From Chondrus crispus (lineage: Eukaryota > Rhodophyta > Florideophyceae > Gigartinales > Gigartinaceae): 64,000 nt of DNA. Position numbers and translations under genes: made by a program. The notes beneath the pieces are model-generated. The model did no database searches. It was not told the origin of the DNA and saw only the letters and a list, made by a program, of their open reading frames with translations. The stretch spans positions 124,001 to 188,000 of the forward strand of contig NW_005178735.1 of the NCBI RefSeq assembly GCF_000350225.1, read 5' to 3'. Within the stretch, counting starts at the first letter, position 1. Every line of letters begins with the position of its first letter. This document shows, in pieces, positions 44,343 through 56,580 of the stretch.

Positions 44343-45825
44343 GTATCTCGGGAGAGCTGAGGGCGTCCTTGAGTTCCTGCCAAGAACGTCGCTGGTCCTC
44401 TCCCCATCTCTTACCCCAATCCGGGATCACAAGACGCCTCTCTGGTTTCTTGCGCTTGTTGAATCCGGTGCCTTTCAGAACGGCGTACAGTGGTCCGGCA
44501 ATTTCAGCGAAGTGGTCAAGGAATTGGGCAAAGTAATTCGCGAGCGCGAGGAACCGCATCACGTCGTCTCCATTCTGAGGCATGATCAGGTCCCTAATTG
44601 CCTGCACGTGGATGTCAGAAGGCCTCATACCGTCCGGCGAGATCCTGTGTCGCAGGACCTCTACCTCCCAAACCCCGAAGTTGCACTTGCTGAGCTTCAA
44701 CCTTGCGCCGGCTTTTAGAAGCGTCTCAAGAACCGATCTTAGAGATTCCAAATGTGCCTCTGCATCACACGTTCCTAGGCTTATGTCGTCCATGAATGCC
44801 CAGACGTCGAGCCCATTTCGACCTCCTAGTATGGCATTCACTATCCTCTGGAAAACGGCTGGAGAATTCTTGAGTCCTTGCAGAAGCCTCACGTATCTGA
44901 GTAGTCCAATTACCGTCCGAATAGCGGTGTAATCGCGGGAACCTTCCTCAAGCTCGACCTGGAAGAAACCGTCCTTGAGATCAAAAGTGGAGAAGACACT
45001 CTTTGTCCCCATCCAGTCCAACGTCGCACGCACATCTTCCATTGGGTACGAGTCCGATACAGTACGTGCGTTGAGTCCTCGAAAATCAGAGGTAACGCGA
45101 GTCGAGCCGTCCTTCTTACGCACAAATACATTGCACGCCGCCCAGGGTGAGGAAGCTTGCTCGACCACCCCCATGCGGAGGAGCTTCCCCATAGCTTCGC
45201 TTTCCAGGTCCTCTTCCCTTGGAGAACGCCTCCGAACGGGGCAGCTGACTGGCTGCGCGCCTTCGGTGAGCAATATAGAGTGCTTCACTCCACGTATGCG
45301 TCCGAGTCCTTTAAACACCTCTCGGGAATCCCACAGCACTGCACGGAACTGTTCCCGCATTTTCACATCCTTGTGAAACTGCGAAAGGTCCATGTCCTTG
45401 ATGGCGTCGTCTACGTCTGCATCCCTGATAGCGCCCGCCATTTCCAGCTCAGAACGGATTGCTGGAAAGGTGATACCCTTCCCTTCACCGTCCGCCCCTG
45501 TAACTTGATTTTTCCTCGCATAATGGCAAGATTCTGGATTGAGTCCATGTTCCCGCCAGAACCGGCTGCCAAGCAGTATGCGGGAGGGAAGTTTGGAAGC
45601 CACTCTTACTGGCTCCGTGAATTCCTCTCCCCACATCTCGAATTTCAGGATGGCACGTTCGCAGACTTCCATCTCGTGCCCATCGGCTGCAAATGCCGAA
45701 TACACTTCCTCCCCCCAGGTGCCACCATGCTCTTGGAACCAAGCACGATCGACCCAGATTGAGCGGGCTCCTGTGTCCAAAGGCACCCAAACGGCGTCCG
45801 TGCCGACCCCCACCCGTACCGCCAC
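44314..45825 (-). pseudogene. Protease and RT region of element E (fossil)
   Basis: The protease active site is VWVPLDTGARSIWVDRAWFQ, with RILLGSRFWREHGLNPESCH as the C-terminal strand. The RT has VKHSILLTEGAQPVSCPVRR, FVRKKDGSTRVTSDFRGLNA, STFDLKDGFFQVELEEGSRD and LKNSPAVFQRIVNAILGG. The catalytic box is VWAFMDDISLGTC (FMDD rather than YLDD, a known Gypsy variant). The thumb/connection part has VMRFLALANYFAQFLDHFAE. Confidence 0.82.
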
Positions 45826-45847
45826 GTCCTCCCTTGGCCGTGGGTTG

Positions 45848-46610
45848 TGTGGTATATCGCCAAGTGTCCACTAGTGTACATACTGTACTCGAACACCCAA
45901 TGGTGTATGACAAGGACCGCATTGGTTAATTCCCAATTCGAAAGGTAATTAACTTATCGCCCGGTAAGTTGGGCAGCGCAATTCGCGTCCGTGTACGTAC
46001 TGTACTCGAGTCATACCGTCTAATGTATGATGCCGGCGTACCTCGCTGGCGCCCAAGTGCAGGACCGTTACTGCCCGACGTGTAGTCGTACCGTTACAGT
46101 CTGGCACTGTAAGAACGGGGACTACAGTAGTAGATATAATAAAGTAGGGAAGGGGAAGGACTCGAGGGGGATCGATCAACGCAGTGGCATCATCTCGAGA
46201 ACCGACCCCTTTGTCCGTTGGTTTTGTGCCTAAGTCTTTCGCCTGACTACGTTTTCGTCTTCCCTTTTTGTACATCGAGTACAACGAAAAGTACTCCACC
46301 GCAGGGGTAACACACGACGAGCGCTCCGCATAGCGCCCGGATTCGTCCTCCGTGACGGCGTCGCCTCCGCTCGGCGTCGAGTTACCACGTCGAGGACGTC
46401 GGTCTGCCTTTCGTGGCATCGTTGTGTCGAACCCACACCGTTCTACCAAAACCTCTACCAACCAGCTACCGAACTCCCTTCTGTCTTGTTTTGTGGTTCT
46501 TACTACACGTGTGCCCGGCACTCGTCGCGTCTCGCACGCCTCGAACTACAGTACGACGTGTCGCAGCTCCCGCTACCCGCAGCCGGTCGAGCGCGGCACG
46601 TTCTACTACA
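45848..46610 (+). repeat. 5' LTR of element C
   Basis: TGTGGTATATCG to GTTCTACTACA. It contains a hairpin around GTTACAGT-ctggc-ACTGTAAGAAC (about 46093-46116) and alternating GTAC-rich strings, but is otherwise not alignable by eye to the A/B LTRs. Confidence 0.9.
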
Positions 46611-46611
46611 C

Positions 46612-46629
46612 TGGTCTCCCGACCTAGAA
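46612..46629 (+). other. Primer-binding site of element C
   Basis: TGGTCTCCCGACCTAGAA, identical over 18 nt to elements A and B and placed one base after the LTR. Confidence 0.8.
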
Positions 46630-46692
46630 GTGTGAGCGCACGCTACGTTTGCTGCTCAAAGCAATATCGTTGGCAACCGTCGCCTCGTCGAT

Positions 46693-48992
46693 ATGAGTTC
46701 GCCTCATCGTTCCCTCGCTGGTTCCGAAGCCGCGGAACCGTCCGCTCCGATCCCACCGCCGGTTGAACCGAGCGGAGTCGTTGAACATTCTTCCGACTTT
46801 CGCTCAACGCAAGGTCTTCCCGACATGGATTCGTACGAAAGGATGCTTCGAAACCCCGAGGATATACGTGAAGCGCTCCGTAGCGACGTCTATGATGATG
46901 TCTACGAGCATTGCCAAGACAATCTCCGTGACCTAATGTTGGGTCGATACCAATCTTTCACGCAAGGACTTGAGAGCCTCCGAGCTCACGTCGATACGAT
47001 CGAATCTCGACTCGTACTTTGCGAGAGCCTTATCCCCGATAGGTCAACTGACCTGACCGCAGAGCAGATGGGCGCGTTCTCGCGCCTAGCCGCTCAAGTG
47101 AATCAGCAACAAAGCCGTGCGAATCGGCTGCGAGAGAGAGGATCGGATATATCCTCAACGTCCGCGAACGCTCGCGACGTGTCTCGACCGAGTCCTGTTT
47201 TTTTGCGCCCTTTTGACCGTCTTCCTACATGTTCCGATCGTCTGGAACCGAATGGGCTTCGTCGTGAAGCTCACGCTCGTGAGCACGGGCCACAGGCCCT
47301 CCGTTCGTGTCCCACAAGATTCCATACCGACCGGAAACGCCTTCACCGCCACTCGCTGTGACGACCTTCGGTCATTTAGGACCTCTTGAGCCTGGGATCG
47401 AGCCCACGAAGACCTTACTTCAAGAGTTCAGCCACGTTGTCGACTCTATCGTCTCGACGATACTTCTATTCTCGTCTCGGAGAACGATGCCGGACGAATT
47501 GGCAAATACGTGAAGCGCTGCCAAGGCATACGGCGTACGATGAAGCCTTTCGATGGCTCCTCCCCGATAACGCTGCTGTCTTTTCTCAAGGACATCAGCA
47601 TCACCTTTAACGCACAGAGCCTCAACGAGGGCGTAGCTGTACGAGTCATCGCTCATTTTTTGGAGCGTGACGCGGAACGCCTGTACACTTCTTACACGAT
47701 GACGGCGTTACGATCCGGTTCGCTACGGAGCGCTGGGTCAATTTCGTGGCCCGGGTTGGTGAACCTGCTGATCCGCCGTTATCTTACGGACGACGTTCTC
47801 AACGATGCCTACGAAAAGGTCGCTACGATTCGTCAACTTCTGCATGAAAACGAAAACGTGTACGTAGATCGACTCGAAGATCTCGCGTACTCCTGTACCG
47901 CCGTGTTCTCCGACGCCGTGCTGGTGAACTACTTCATCCGCGGATTGGCCGTCGAAACGAGGGATGTAGTAACCGAGACCGTTTATCGCCTTCCGTTTGT
48001 CGAACGAAACGACCTAGCCGCTGTTCGCCGCATCGCGCTCGCGGAGGGTAATACCTACTGAGCCCGTTCGGGAAAAGCTTTACCCGACATCGGAGCGAAC
48101 GCGCAACGGACGCCTCGAGTACGCCCACCGAGGGCGCCTTCGTCTTCTGGCTCGACGTTGTATCTCACAGGACACGAAGCCCCAAGCAATCTCGTGGCTG
48201 GGAATGCTGGCCTACTCGATGGGCCACCGGGCGCACAGTTTGATCCCGTATTAATCATGCCCGGACGAGCTGTCGCCGAATCGACAAGTTCCGATACGTT
48301 TAACACCGCCAGGTCGGCGGAAGATCCGACAAGCGCAATGGAAGTGGATATCACGAAGCGCATCGAGCGTTTTATTCCTTCTCACGTTCCCGCTCTAACG
48401 GAGGAACAGGTCAGGCTGGCACAATCGATCATGCCGCCCAATTCCCCGTACCATCGTTGCTGGCTCTGCCGCATCGTTGGGGCACACCCTCTACACGTGC
48501 CCCTTTCTGACGAAAGAGCAGCAACTCTACTCCGCATACCGTAACTTCGAGTATCAGCTGGAGACGAGGCCTCATATGCGGAACCTGCTCAGGCAGCTCC
48601 CAGACGACCGCTTCCGTCAAGCGGGTAACAGAGGCCGTCGGCGACAAGTTAGTTTCCGTGAACCAAGCAAAACAGTCCTCCGAAGACCCGATCAAGGCTA
48701 TCGTTCGTCCGATACGAATTACCCCCGTCGTGGTGGGCAAACAAATCGTGAAGTGCGTCGTCCCACGCAGAACGACGTGCAAGGAGCAATGATGTACCAG
48801 CGCGATCTCGTCATCTCTGACTTCGCGACACGCGCGAATGAAGAACCGCTAATGCTCGTGCCAGCCGATGTGGCGCGTTTGGACGGAGAGCGGCTCGACA
48901 CCGCACGAGCGGAACAAGAGAATCCCCCGAATAGGAATACCTCAAGTCGCCCAGATACCTCTGTGGAGAATAGTTCTTCGGGAAAAGAGTAA
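46693..48992 (+). pseudogene. Gag region of element C (fossil)
   Basis: Starts MSSPHRSLAGSEAAEPSAPI. Shared blocks with A gag: SFTQGLESLRAHVDTIESRL, TAEQMGAFSRLAAQVNQQQS, PFDGSSPITLLSFLKDISIT, RVIAHFLERDAERLYTSYTM and LIRRYLTDDVLNDAYEKVAT. The zinc knuckle region carries CWLCR near 48460. It is followed by a basic tail and a GAMMYQRDLVISDFATRANE block equivalent to NAIMYLQDW in A. Broken. Confidence 0.78.
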
Positions 48993-49173
48993 AAGTGGTC
49001 TCGTTTGCAACGTTGCAAGATTCACCTGTTTCTTTATCTCCAAACGTGCACCAAAACGACGGGCAGCGCGAAAAGCCCGACGAGCAGGGAGGCAAAGCCG
49101 TTCAGAGTTCCCGCGATATCAACCCAGATAACTCTGCGCCGCTAGCCGCCGTGCAACCCGACGAGGGTACCTC

Positions 49174-49895
49174 GTGACGGATGGAACTCTACGACCTGGC
49201 GAACCAGGTCCTTCCAAAGATTGCGCTGGGGCGCAAACGGATTCTGTCATGGACAAACAATCTCGACCGAGATCGAGAGCGGCAAGGCTCCGAGAGAAAA
49301 GAAAAACGAGACGAAAACGTCCTCGTCCAGGTGATTACCTCGCAAAGGGGGATCCCCGAGTCGTAGACGGGGTGGTGTGCTTGCTTTCCCCGAAGCTGTA
49401 TACCGTCTACGGTTCGATTGGTACCGCCACCAACGCCTTAAAGCCGTATCGAATTGCGATTGATACCTGTTCAGGATACAATCTCGTGCGTAGGGACTGT
49501 CTCCCTCCGAACTGGCGAACGTATCAAATACCGAACGCCTCGTTGCCAAGATTGGCAGGAGCAGATTCAAGTCCGCTGAAGCTTACCGCAGTCGTCCATC
49601 TCGCTGTACGACTCGGTAACGTCACGTATCGACTACCCTTCGTGTAGCCGATTCTCTCGCTGTAGAAGTCCTCCTAGGGACGTCTTTCATCGACGCGCAC
49701 GTCAAACGAATTGACATCGACAAGCAATGCCTTGAATTAAGTCGTGGACGCGGCGTCGCCATTATAGACTCAAAAGGCGTCGCCTCTACTCACGACGACA
49801 CGAGTACCAAGCCATCGCGACGTACACGGAACGACAACGGTCGTGAAACTGACGCCCAACCCATCCTTCTCGCCAAATGGATTTCGATCCCGGCT
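49174..49895 (+). pseudogene. Aspartic protease region of element C (fossil)
   Basis: RIAIDTCSGYNLVRRDCLPP carries the same atypical DTCSG site as element A, followed by RLAGADSSPLKLTAVVHLAV. Conservation of the Cys in both elements suggests it is a lineage feature and not damage. Confidence 0.75.
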
Positions 49896-52775
49896 ATGTC
49901 ACAACTCGGAGTGAGGGTCACTACGAAGGGTTTAGGACTTGTATTTATTGATCCTAAGCCTTCCTTGCAACACCGTCATGGTGTACGACTAACGAACGGG
50001 GTGGCGGATGTACTTCCCAACCGTCCGTTTGAAGTCATCGTTGCGAACTTCTCCCGAAAGCCACGGAGGCTTCCTAAGAATAACATCATTGGGTATGCGA
50101 AGCGCAACCCAGTAGCTATCCTTACGCCAGAGCGACCAGTCGCTGAGGAAATGGGCCGAGTTCTCAATATCTCGGCAATCCCAGAGACAATCTCAACTAA
50201 TGAGAGGTCGAACTACGAAGGGGCATCGGACCCTGCCGAAGAACATAGCTGTTCTACGAAGGAAAAGGTTCCAGAAGACTGGGAATCTCAGGTTAGTCTC
50301 AGCCACATTACGGACGAACCCTTACGACCCGAAATTATGGCTGTGCTACGGATGCACTCGTCGATGTGGGATGGCAATCTTGGTACCATCTCGGCGACAG
50401 AACATGGCATTGAGCTCGAGAAGGCTACGAAACCCCTACGTTCAATGCCGTATCGCCAAGGACCTGCGATGCGTACGAAGGTCGCAGAAGAAATTGAGAA
50501 GATGCTCAATGGTGGGGTTATCGAACCCGCGACCTCTGAGTGGGCTTCTCCCGTAGTGCTCGTCCCAAAGAAGGACGGGTCACTTCGTTTCTGCGTCGAC
50601 TACAGACGCCTGAACACGAAAACTTTAGGGGACGCTTATCCCCTACCGCGCATGGACGATTGTATCGACTCCCTTGGAGACGCTAAAATCTTTTCCACAT
50701 TGGACTGCAACTCGGGATATTGGCAAATCCCGGTTGCTCCAGAAGATCGTGAGAAGACTGCGTTTATGAGCTATCTCGGTACGTTCCGATATTTACGGAT
50801 GCCTTTCGGCCTACGGAACGCCCCGGCGACGTTTCAGAGAGCGCTAGACATCATACTGTCTGGCGTACGTTGGCAAATGTGCCTCGTTTACCTTGACGAT
50901 GTAATCGTGTTCTCTCGTACCATGGAACAGCACGTACAGCACCTCGATACCGTCCTTTCGCTGCTACGATCAGCGGGAATCTCGCTGAAGCTAAAGAAGT
51001 GCGCCTTCTTCCAACGTAAGGTACGATACCTTGGGCACGTTATAACTCCTGGTAAGCTACAAGTCGCCGAGGATGCGGCGTCTGCATTCGCGTCTGCCGA
51101 GTTCCCTCGAACCCTCACTCAGGTCCGTTCCTTCTTGGGAGCCTGCAACGTGTATCGACGTTTCGTTCAGGGATTTTCGAAAGTTGCAAAACCTTTGACG
51201 GGAATGACGCGTAAGAACGCAGACGTGGATTGGGATAGCCCAACAGATGCCCAAGTGAAGGCATTCGAAGAGCTGAAAAGTAGAATGGTCTCGCCCCCCG
51301 TGTTGGCTTTGCCACGGTTGGGTAAGCCATACGTCATCGATACTGATGCCTCCGCTTACCAGCTCGGCTGTACGCTTCTACAACAACAGGACGATCCTGG
51401 TAGTTGGCATCCAGTCGGCTACTGGTCTTATGCCCTTAACGAAAGCGAACGAAACTATTTCGCTACCGAGCGCGAATGTTACGCTGTTGTGTGGGCAATC
51501 ACATCGTTGCGGCCGTATATCGAATGTACGCACTTTACGGTTCGAACCGATCATGACGTCCTACGATGGCTCATGACGTTAACGGAGTCCTCCGGGAGAC
51601 TAACAAGATGGAGACCTCGCCTAGCTGAATTCGACTTCACGATCGAATATCGCCCGGGACGAGTGCACCAAGTTCCGGACGCGCTCTCACGATTTGTTGC
51701 CCCAAATAGGGGAAACCAACCCGAGATTAACGACGAAGTACCGACCTTCGACAGTGACGTCTCCCTTTTGACGACGCTTCAGGATGTTTCGAATGAATTA
51801 ACGGAGCATCGATGCACTCCGAAGTGTGATCACGAAACGGAAACGGTTTTCGTTACGACGCGCACTGGAGCACTCTCTACGAACAAAGCTCCCCTTGACG
51901 CTACGGAACCAGTCGTTTGGCCGCACGAGTCCGACGAGTCCGACGAGATGGACGACGTAGAACTCGATGACTTCGGCCTTCCTGACGACCTGGAGGCGCT
52001 GCCCAACAACCGCCCAAACGATGCACTGCCCGCTCCTCTCTCCTTCGACGAGCTGGCTGAAGAACAACGAGCTGATGACTTTTGTCAGACGGTTCTGTCT
52101 CGACAGGACAGAAAACGCGACTCGCACTTTCTCGAGGATACGGGCGGGCTGCTCAAGCGCAAGCACCCGTACGAACGTGATATCGTGCAAATCGTTGTAC
52201 CTAAAACGTTAAGAGCTCGGATCTTATCGCTAACGCACGACCCCGTTGTCGCAGGACATCCAGGACAGAACAGGATGTACTACATCCTAAGACGAACGAA
52301 CTACTGGCCACACATGGCTGTAGACGTCGCGGCGACAGTACGGAACTGTCGACATTGCGCGAAGAACCGCGTTCGGTTACGTAAGAGGCTCAACCGCCTC
52401 AAGCTTTTTCCGGCAACGGCAACGTTAGAGTCCATCGGTATTGATATACTTGAACCTCTACCGAAATCCAAGAAGGGACGCAAATACCTTCTTGTGATTA
52501 CGGATCGTTTCACGAAACTTACGCAGGTCGTTGCGTTAAGAAGCGTCACCGCCTATGTCGTGGCCGTTGCCTTTTGCGAGGCCTGGGTATTCAAATACGG
52601 AGTGCCAAAAACACTACTGTCGGACAACGGTCCGCAATTCTCTGCCCGATTCTTCCGGTCCGTTTGTGAAGTTCTTGGGGTAACAAACCTCTTTACCTCA
52701 GCTTACCATCCACAAAAAACGGACAGACCGAGCCGTACAACCGTACTATCGTGGCTATGCTACGAAATTACGTGA
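49896..52775 (+). pseudogene. RT, RNase H and integrase region of element C (fossil, long open stretch)
   Basis: About 959 codons are open. RT: YRRLNTKTLGDAYPLPRMDD, STLDCNSGYWQIPVAPEDRE, MPFGLRNAPATFQRALD and LVYLDDVIVFSRT (YLDD at 50889-50900). RNase H: YVIDTDASAYQLGCTLLQQQ, ATERECYAVVWAITSLRPYI, EYRPGRVHQVPDALSRFVAP. Integrase: HDPVVAGHPGQNRMYYILRR ... CRHCAKN, then IGIDILEPLPKSKKGRKYLL and TLLSDNGPQFSARFFRS. The long open stretch supports recent activity. Confidence 0.88.
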
Positions 52776-53538
52776 ACGAGCACCAGAACGACTGGGATGT
52801 TTACGCCGGAGCGTCAACATACGCTTACAACTGTCACCTGCACAGATCTACAAGGACAACCCCTTTCGGTTTAGTGTTAACGCGACCTCCGCCAGAGTTC
52901 TCTTTGCATCACTCTGTGCGACGACGTTCTACGCCGGACGCGACCGCTCGCGACGATTTCAGAAAACGTTTGGACGTGTCTATCCAAAAGGCATACAAAA
53001 GCCTGCAACAAACGCAAGCGCGTTATAAACGAGACTTTGACAAGCGAGTACGCCGCGTCAAGTCAAGGATAAGAGCTGGAGATTTTGTCTTCCTAGACTC
53101 TACCGACGGGGCGACAAAACTCGGCAAGCTGCAGTCTCCTGCTGAAGGGCCGTACAAGGTCCTGCGACAGAACAAACGGACTCTAACAATCGATCGGAAC
53201 GGTGTAACTGAACGTGTCTCCGCGGACAGATGCGTCTTTTCGCCGCCCCCGATAGGTGCTCGTACAAACGCTGCCGAATCAGCGACAGAGCCTACGGCGG
53301 AAAATTCGAATGCCGAGGCACATCCTCCAGGATAAAACGAAGTGCCTCACGCATCTGCCGCCGACCTACGTATACGATGGATCGCCTCCTAGAACACCGT
53401 ACTCGAGAGGGAAATGTGGAATTTCTCGTCAAATGGACTGGATACGCAGAACCCACATGGACTAAACGTACCCATGTCCCCGAAGAACTCGTCAGTCGTT
53501 ATCGACAACGCCTCCATCGCAATACGCGAACCCCTTAA
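52751..53538 (+). pseudogene. Integrase C-terminus and chromodomain of element C (fossil)
   Basis: Integrase end: LRNYVNEHQNDWDVYAGAST, RRVKSRIRAGDFVFLDSTDG and LTIDRNGVTERVSADRCVFS. The chromodomain is near 53370-53510, with DRLLEHRTREGNVEFLVKWT and GYAEPTWTKRTHVPEELVSR, matching element A. The two parts are adjacent here, unlike in A. Broken. Confidence 0.78.
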
Positions 53539-53854
53539 AGCCAAAAGACACGGTCGCGATTGGCGTGACTGGGACCCCACGCTTGAGGAGGGGGCCCAGA
53601 ACTGCACGCTGCAGTAGCAACGTTCGAGAGTTTCATGCTCTTCGAGGTGGCACGGTCCACGCGCGATGAACAATTAATTCAGGGTTGGTCGAAGAACAAC
53701 ACGATGTCGAAAGAACAATTTGTTTTATTGTAAGACTAACCAGAATGGTGTTAGTCAACACGCGCTTTAGCAATGCATCATATTCTGCGACACGAGACCC
53801 GCAGGGCCATGCACGAGTGCCACCGGGCACAATGAAACAAGTTCCAACGACGAA
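53539..53854. other. Spacer between pol and the antisense frame of element C, with internal purine tract
   Basis: The string CTTGAGGAGGGGGCCCAGAA at 53572-53591 resembles the tract at 22822-22837 of element A. The remaining ~260 bp has no coding signal. Confidence 0.5.
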
Positions 53855-56092
53855 TTAACGACAGTCATAGTGACCTGCAGTTCGGTCTCGGTAATACGCA
53901 TCCTTGTCTCCCGATGAAACACGAGGGGGACTGCCCTCAATATCTCGCGTCGGTGCGCGATACGCCGTCTCGTATCCATCATGCGGAGCCGAAGAATAAG
54001 GATTCGGAATACTCGGAACGGGCGCGCGCGCATTCGTGGCGCTCGAACCAACTAACGAGTCATGTCCATGACGAGCATTTCCATACCCTTGGGAACGCCA
54101 GAGGGTGTTATGTGACTGACGATAACGATCGCGCTCTGCGCCAACTTCACGAAGAGAAGTACGCAAGTCTTCTACTGTACTTGCAGCTCGATCTGCCCGC
54201 TCCGTAGCCACCTTGGCCTCGGAAAGGGCACCACGAAGGTCCCACTTCATCTCACGAAGCTCTGCTGTACGAACGAGGTACCAGCGAGCTAACGTCTCGA
54301 TCATCGAGCCGACATTCCAAGACTCGTAGGCCCTTTGGCCTAACGCTTCGACAGCTTTCGGCAAACGAACCAGGTCGTCCCTGGTAACATCAGACTCGAC
54401 GATGGCCCTTGCGTCAACGACTGGAGGATCCAGAGATGCCCGAGACGGTGCTGGGAGAGAAGCAACTTCTCCGGCAACGTGACTGTAGTCCCTCTTGTGA
54501 TCCAGTCCCAAACGCCCTCGACGTCCTGAGCTTGGGTTGTTTCTGTACTCTCGACGGAAGGAGTCCGACGCAGCGCGATAGTACACGTACGACGATTCGA
54601 CACCGGTCGAAAAATCCTTCCATACGACGAAAAGTGCTTCTGGTGCACTACGGACGCGTTCCATAAGTCCCAGGGCTTCTGAGAACGACCACATTCGTGG
54701 AGTGCCACGACCAACGAGCGGGGCTGCCAGACGAGGCGCGCCCGCCACGACCGAACGGAGTGCATTAAGTACACCGTCTGAGACGAGGAAGGCTCGACGC
54801 TCACAGAGAGCTTGCTGCATGATCGCACATGCAACGTTAACGGACCACTCGAAGGTTACGACTCGCTCGAGGCGAGAAAGATACGGGTGCCGGCGGTCGT
54901 TCGCGGCATAGCCGAAGTACCTTAAAACGAGGGGACAGAGTACGGGCACCCCTGCCGGTGGCATAGACTGCCAAACGACCGGAGGGAGCTCCGCAAAATC
55001 TATCTTGGTCAGACCAATCGCCAACTCCAACGACGGAGTCACTCGAGACTCATGCGATCCGCTCCGGCGATGAACGAGCCAGTCGGATGGCCACAACACG
55101 CGGCCAGTGAGGCGCATTAAGCCCGCGGTGGTTTTCGTTACCACCGGACGAAGACCTTCTGAGCCCGGAACTGGGTACGTATACAGAGGTTTGACCAAAG
55201 GAAGCGGCATCTCTGTATCCGACGGGTCGACAGTCCCGAAAAGGAACCGAGCGGCTCCGTCAACGTACTCCACGTCGGAGTAAGAAAATACAAACGCGCG
55301 GTCACACGGAATTTCCAAAGGCACCTGAAACGCGGGTCCCTGCCGAAAATATTCTTCCCAGGCCGTAACGATGGACGACGATGTCCCACCTCCCGCCATT
55401 TTCTGGAACCGACGGAGGTCAGGACGGCGACTGTCCACGGAAAGGACATCTTCGAGTGTCACGTCTACACGAGGAAACTCCTCCCATTCGTACGTCAATC
55501 CTGCTTTCGGTAGCGATTGAGCGGAAGTATCGGCACGGCCGAGCAGCGACGTTGCGGAACCGATCCGCAAGACGCCCTCGCTTGGGGGGGATCCTGTGTA
55601 CGGATATCCCGGGACGCGACAGCTTCCAAATGCTGAATAACTTGGCGTGGCACCGTACCACTTGTAACGGCGCAACGTCATAAGGCCACCGGGCTTGGTG
55701 ACGTTCACGTTTCCAGCCTCCTCCAGAGCAGACCGGCGCGTCGGCTTCAGGCTCGCAACGCCGAACGGCACGTTCGATGCGTGATCACAGACCCCCGATG
55801 GGCCTGACGCCGATGAAGAGCCCACAGCGGGAGGACCTTGCTTGTCCACGATGTTCCCCGACGAACAAACGACAGGATCGCCTCCTGAAAAATCTGGGGA
55901 CATACGAACAGGCCCTGATGGCACTGTAACGACGGGGAGTCCCGACGAGACGGAAGGAACCTCGGTGGTGACGACGGCAGGCGGTCGTACCGATGCGAGC
56001 CCAAGCGTAGGCGGGGAACTCGAAACAGGAACAGACGGCCTGTCCGCGAGCGATGGCGCAAGCTTTCGCAAAACGTTGTCGTTGGGAGACAT
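53855..56092 (-). CDS. Conserved antisense protein of element C, 745 residues, unknown function
   Basis: One uninterrupted minus-strand frame from MSPNDNVLRKLAPSLADRPS, the longest coding-like frame in the element outside pol. Residues 1-130 are Ser/Pro/Val-rich. The central region (about 150-520) has mixed hydrophobic composition with DRAFVFSYSDVEYVDGAARF, GLMRLTGRVLWPSDWLVHRR, VLRYFGYAANDRRHP and DFSTGVESSYVYYRAASDSF. Residues about 600-690 form a likely coiled coil (SMIETLARWYLVRTAELREM, then DRAASTVEDLRTSLREVGAE). The tail is Tyr/Gly/Ser/Pro-rich. No signal peptide, clear transmembrane segment, zinc motif or enzyme motif is visible. The same blocks in the same order occur antisense in element A, where they are broken. 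Antisense accessory frames are known in some plant Gypsy elements; no homology to those can be judged here. The start lies about 490 bp from the 3' LTR. Confidence 0.75.
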   Translation of the reverse strand: MSPNDNVLRKLAPSLADRPSVPVSSSPPTLGLASVRPPAVVTTEVPSVSSGLPVVTVPSGPVRMSPDFSGGDPVVCSSGNIVDKQGPPAVGSSSASGPSGVCDHASNVPFGVASLKPTRRSALEEAGNVNVTKPGGLMTLRRYKWYGATPSYSAFGSCRVPGYPYTGSPPSEGVLRIGSATSLLGRADTSAQSLPKAGLTYEWEEFPRVDVTLEDVLSVDSRRPDLRRFQKMAGGGTSSSIVTAWEEYFRQGPAFQVPLEIPCDRAFVFSYSDVEYVDGAARFLFGTVDPSDTEMPLPLVKPLYTYPVPGSEGLRPVVTKTTAGLMRLTGRVLWPSDWLVHRRSGSHESRVTPSLELAIGLTKIDFAELPPVVWQSMPPAGVPVLCPLVLRYFGYAANDRRHPYLSRLERVVTFEWSVNVACAIMQQALCERRAFLVSDGVLNALRSVVAGAPRLAAPLVGRGTPRMWSFSEALGLMERVRSAPEALFVVWKDFSTGVESSYVYYRAASDSFRREYRNNPSSGRRGRLGLDHKRDYSHVAGEVASLPAPSRASLDPPVVDARAIVESDVTRDDLVRLPKAVEALGQRAYESWNVGSMIETLARWYLVRTAELREMKWDLRGALSEAKVATERADRAASTVEDLRTSLREVGAERDRYRQSHNTLWRSQGYGNARHGHDSLVGSSATNARAPVPSIPNPYSSAPHDGYETAYRAPTRDIEGSPPRVSSGDKDAYYRDRTAGHYDCR

Positions 56093-56580
56093 CGCAAGCG
56101 AGGCGGATTCGCGCGGGATACGTCTACGTCACAAAAAGGACGCCGAAAAACACGATCTGTTAAGTCAGAACGACTGCGCGGAGCAACCGGTGACGCCCGC
56201 GGTACGGAAAACGAAAGGAAGCTCGCACGGCTTACCTTATGCAGAAGAACAACGGAGTGTGATCGAATTGCACTGAGAAATGGAGAACGAGTCGTGGGAC
56301 GACAAACTGAAACGAGACGGACCGATCGTCTACCCCTTCGCTGCGCGCGGTCGCACCACATGCTGCGCTGTCAACATATTCGAAATCCGACGGCGAGATG
56401 CACGCTTGGCAAAATCCGTGGCCAAACGAGGACACACGTGTCCGCAGCTGATTTGTCCTGCTTAATTGCGCAAATTATGAAGTGGGACACATGAGTCCCT
56501 AGCGTACGCGCCGTGTGTAATTTTTCAGAAAATAATTTTTGCAAAATTTGAGCGGGACGCTCAAGGCGAGGAGGGAGCCA
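56093..56580. other. Region between the antisense start and the 3' LTR of element C
   Basis: No plus-strand gene is seen. It would hold the promoter and leader of the antisense transcript. It ends with the purine tract GGCGAGGAGGGAGCC (about 56566-56580), the probable polypurine primer site. Confidence 0.5.

Larger units (their letters stand above)
42295..45847 (-). mobile_element. Gypsy element E, pol part (fossil), cut by element C
   Basis: A third Gypsy lineage on the minus strand, carrying protease, RT, RNase H and integrase. Its upstream part (gag, 5' LTR) is missing because the LTR of element C begins at 45848. It does not reappear on the far side of C. About two or three breaks. Confidence 0.8.

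Noticed and set aside
55842-56276. 144-residue plus-strand frame over the start of the antisense gene of element C
   Set aside because: Shadow of the minus-strand frame; no matching plus-strand frame in element A.
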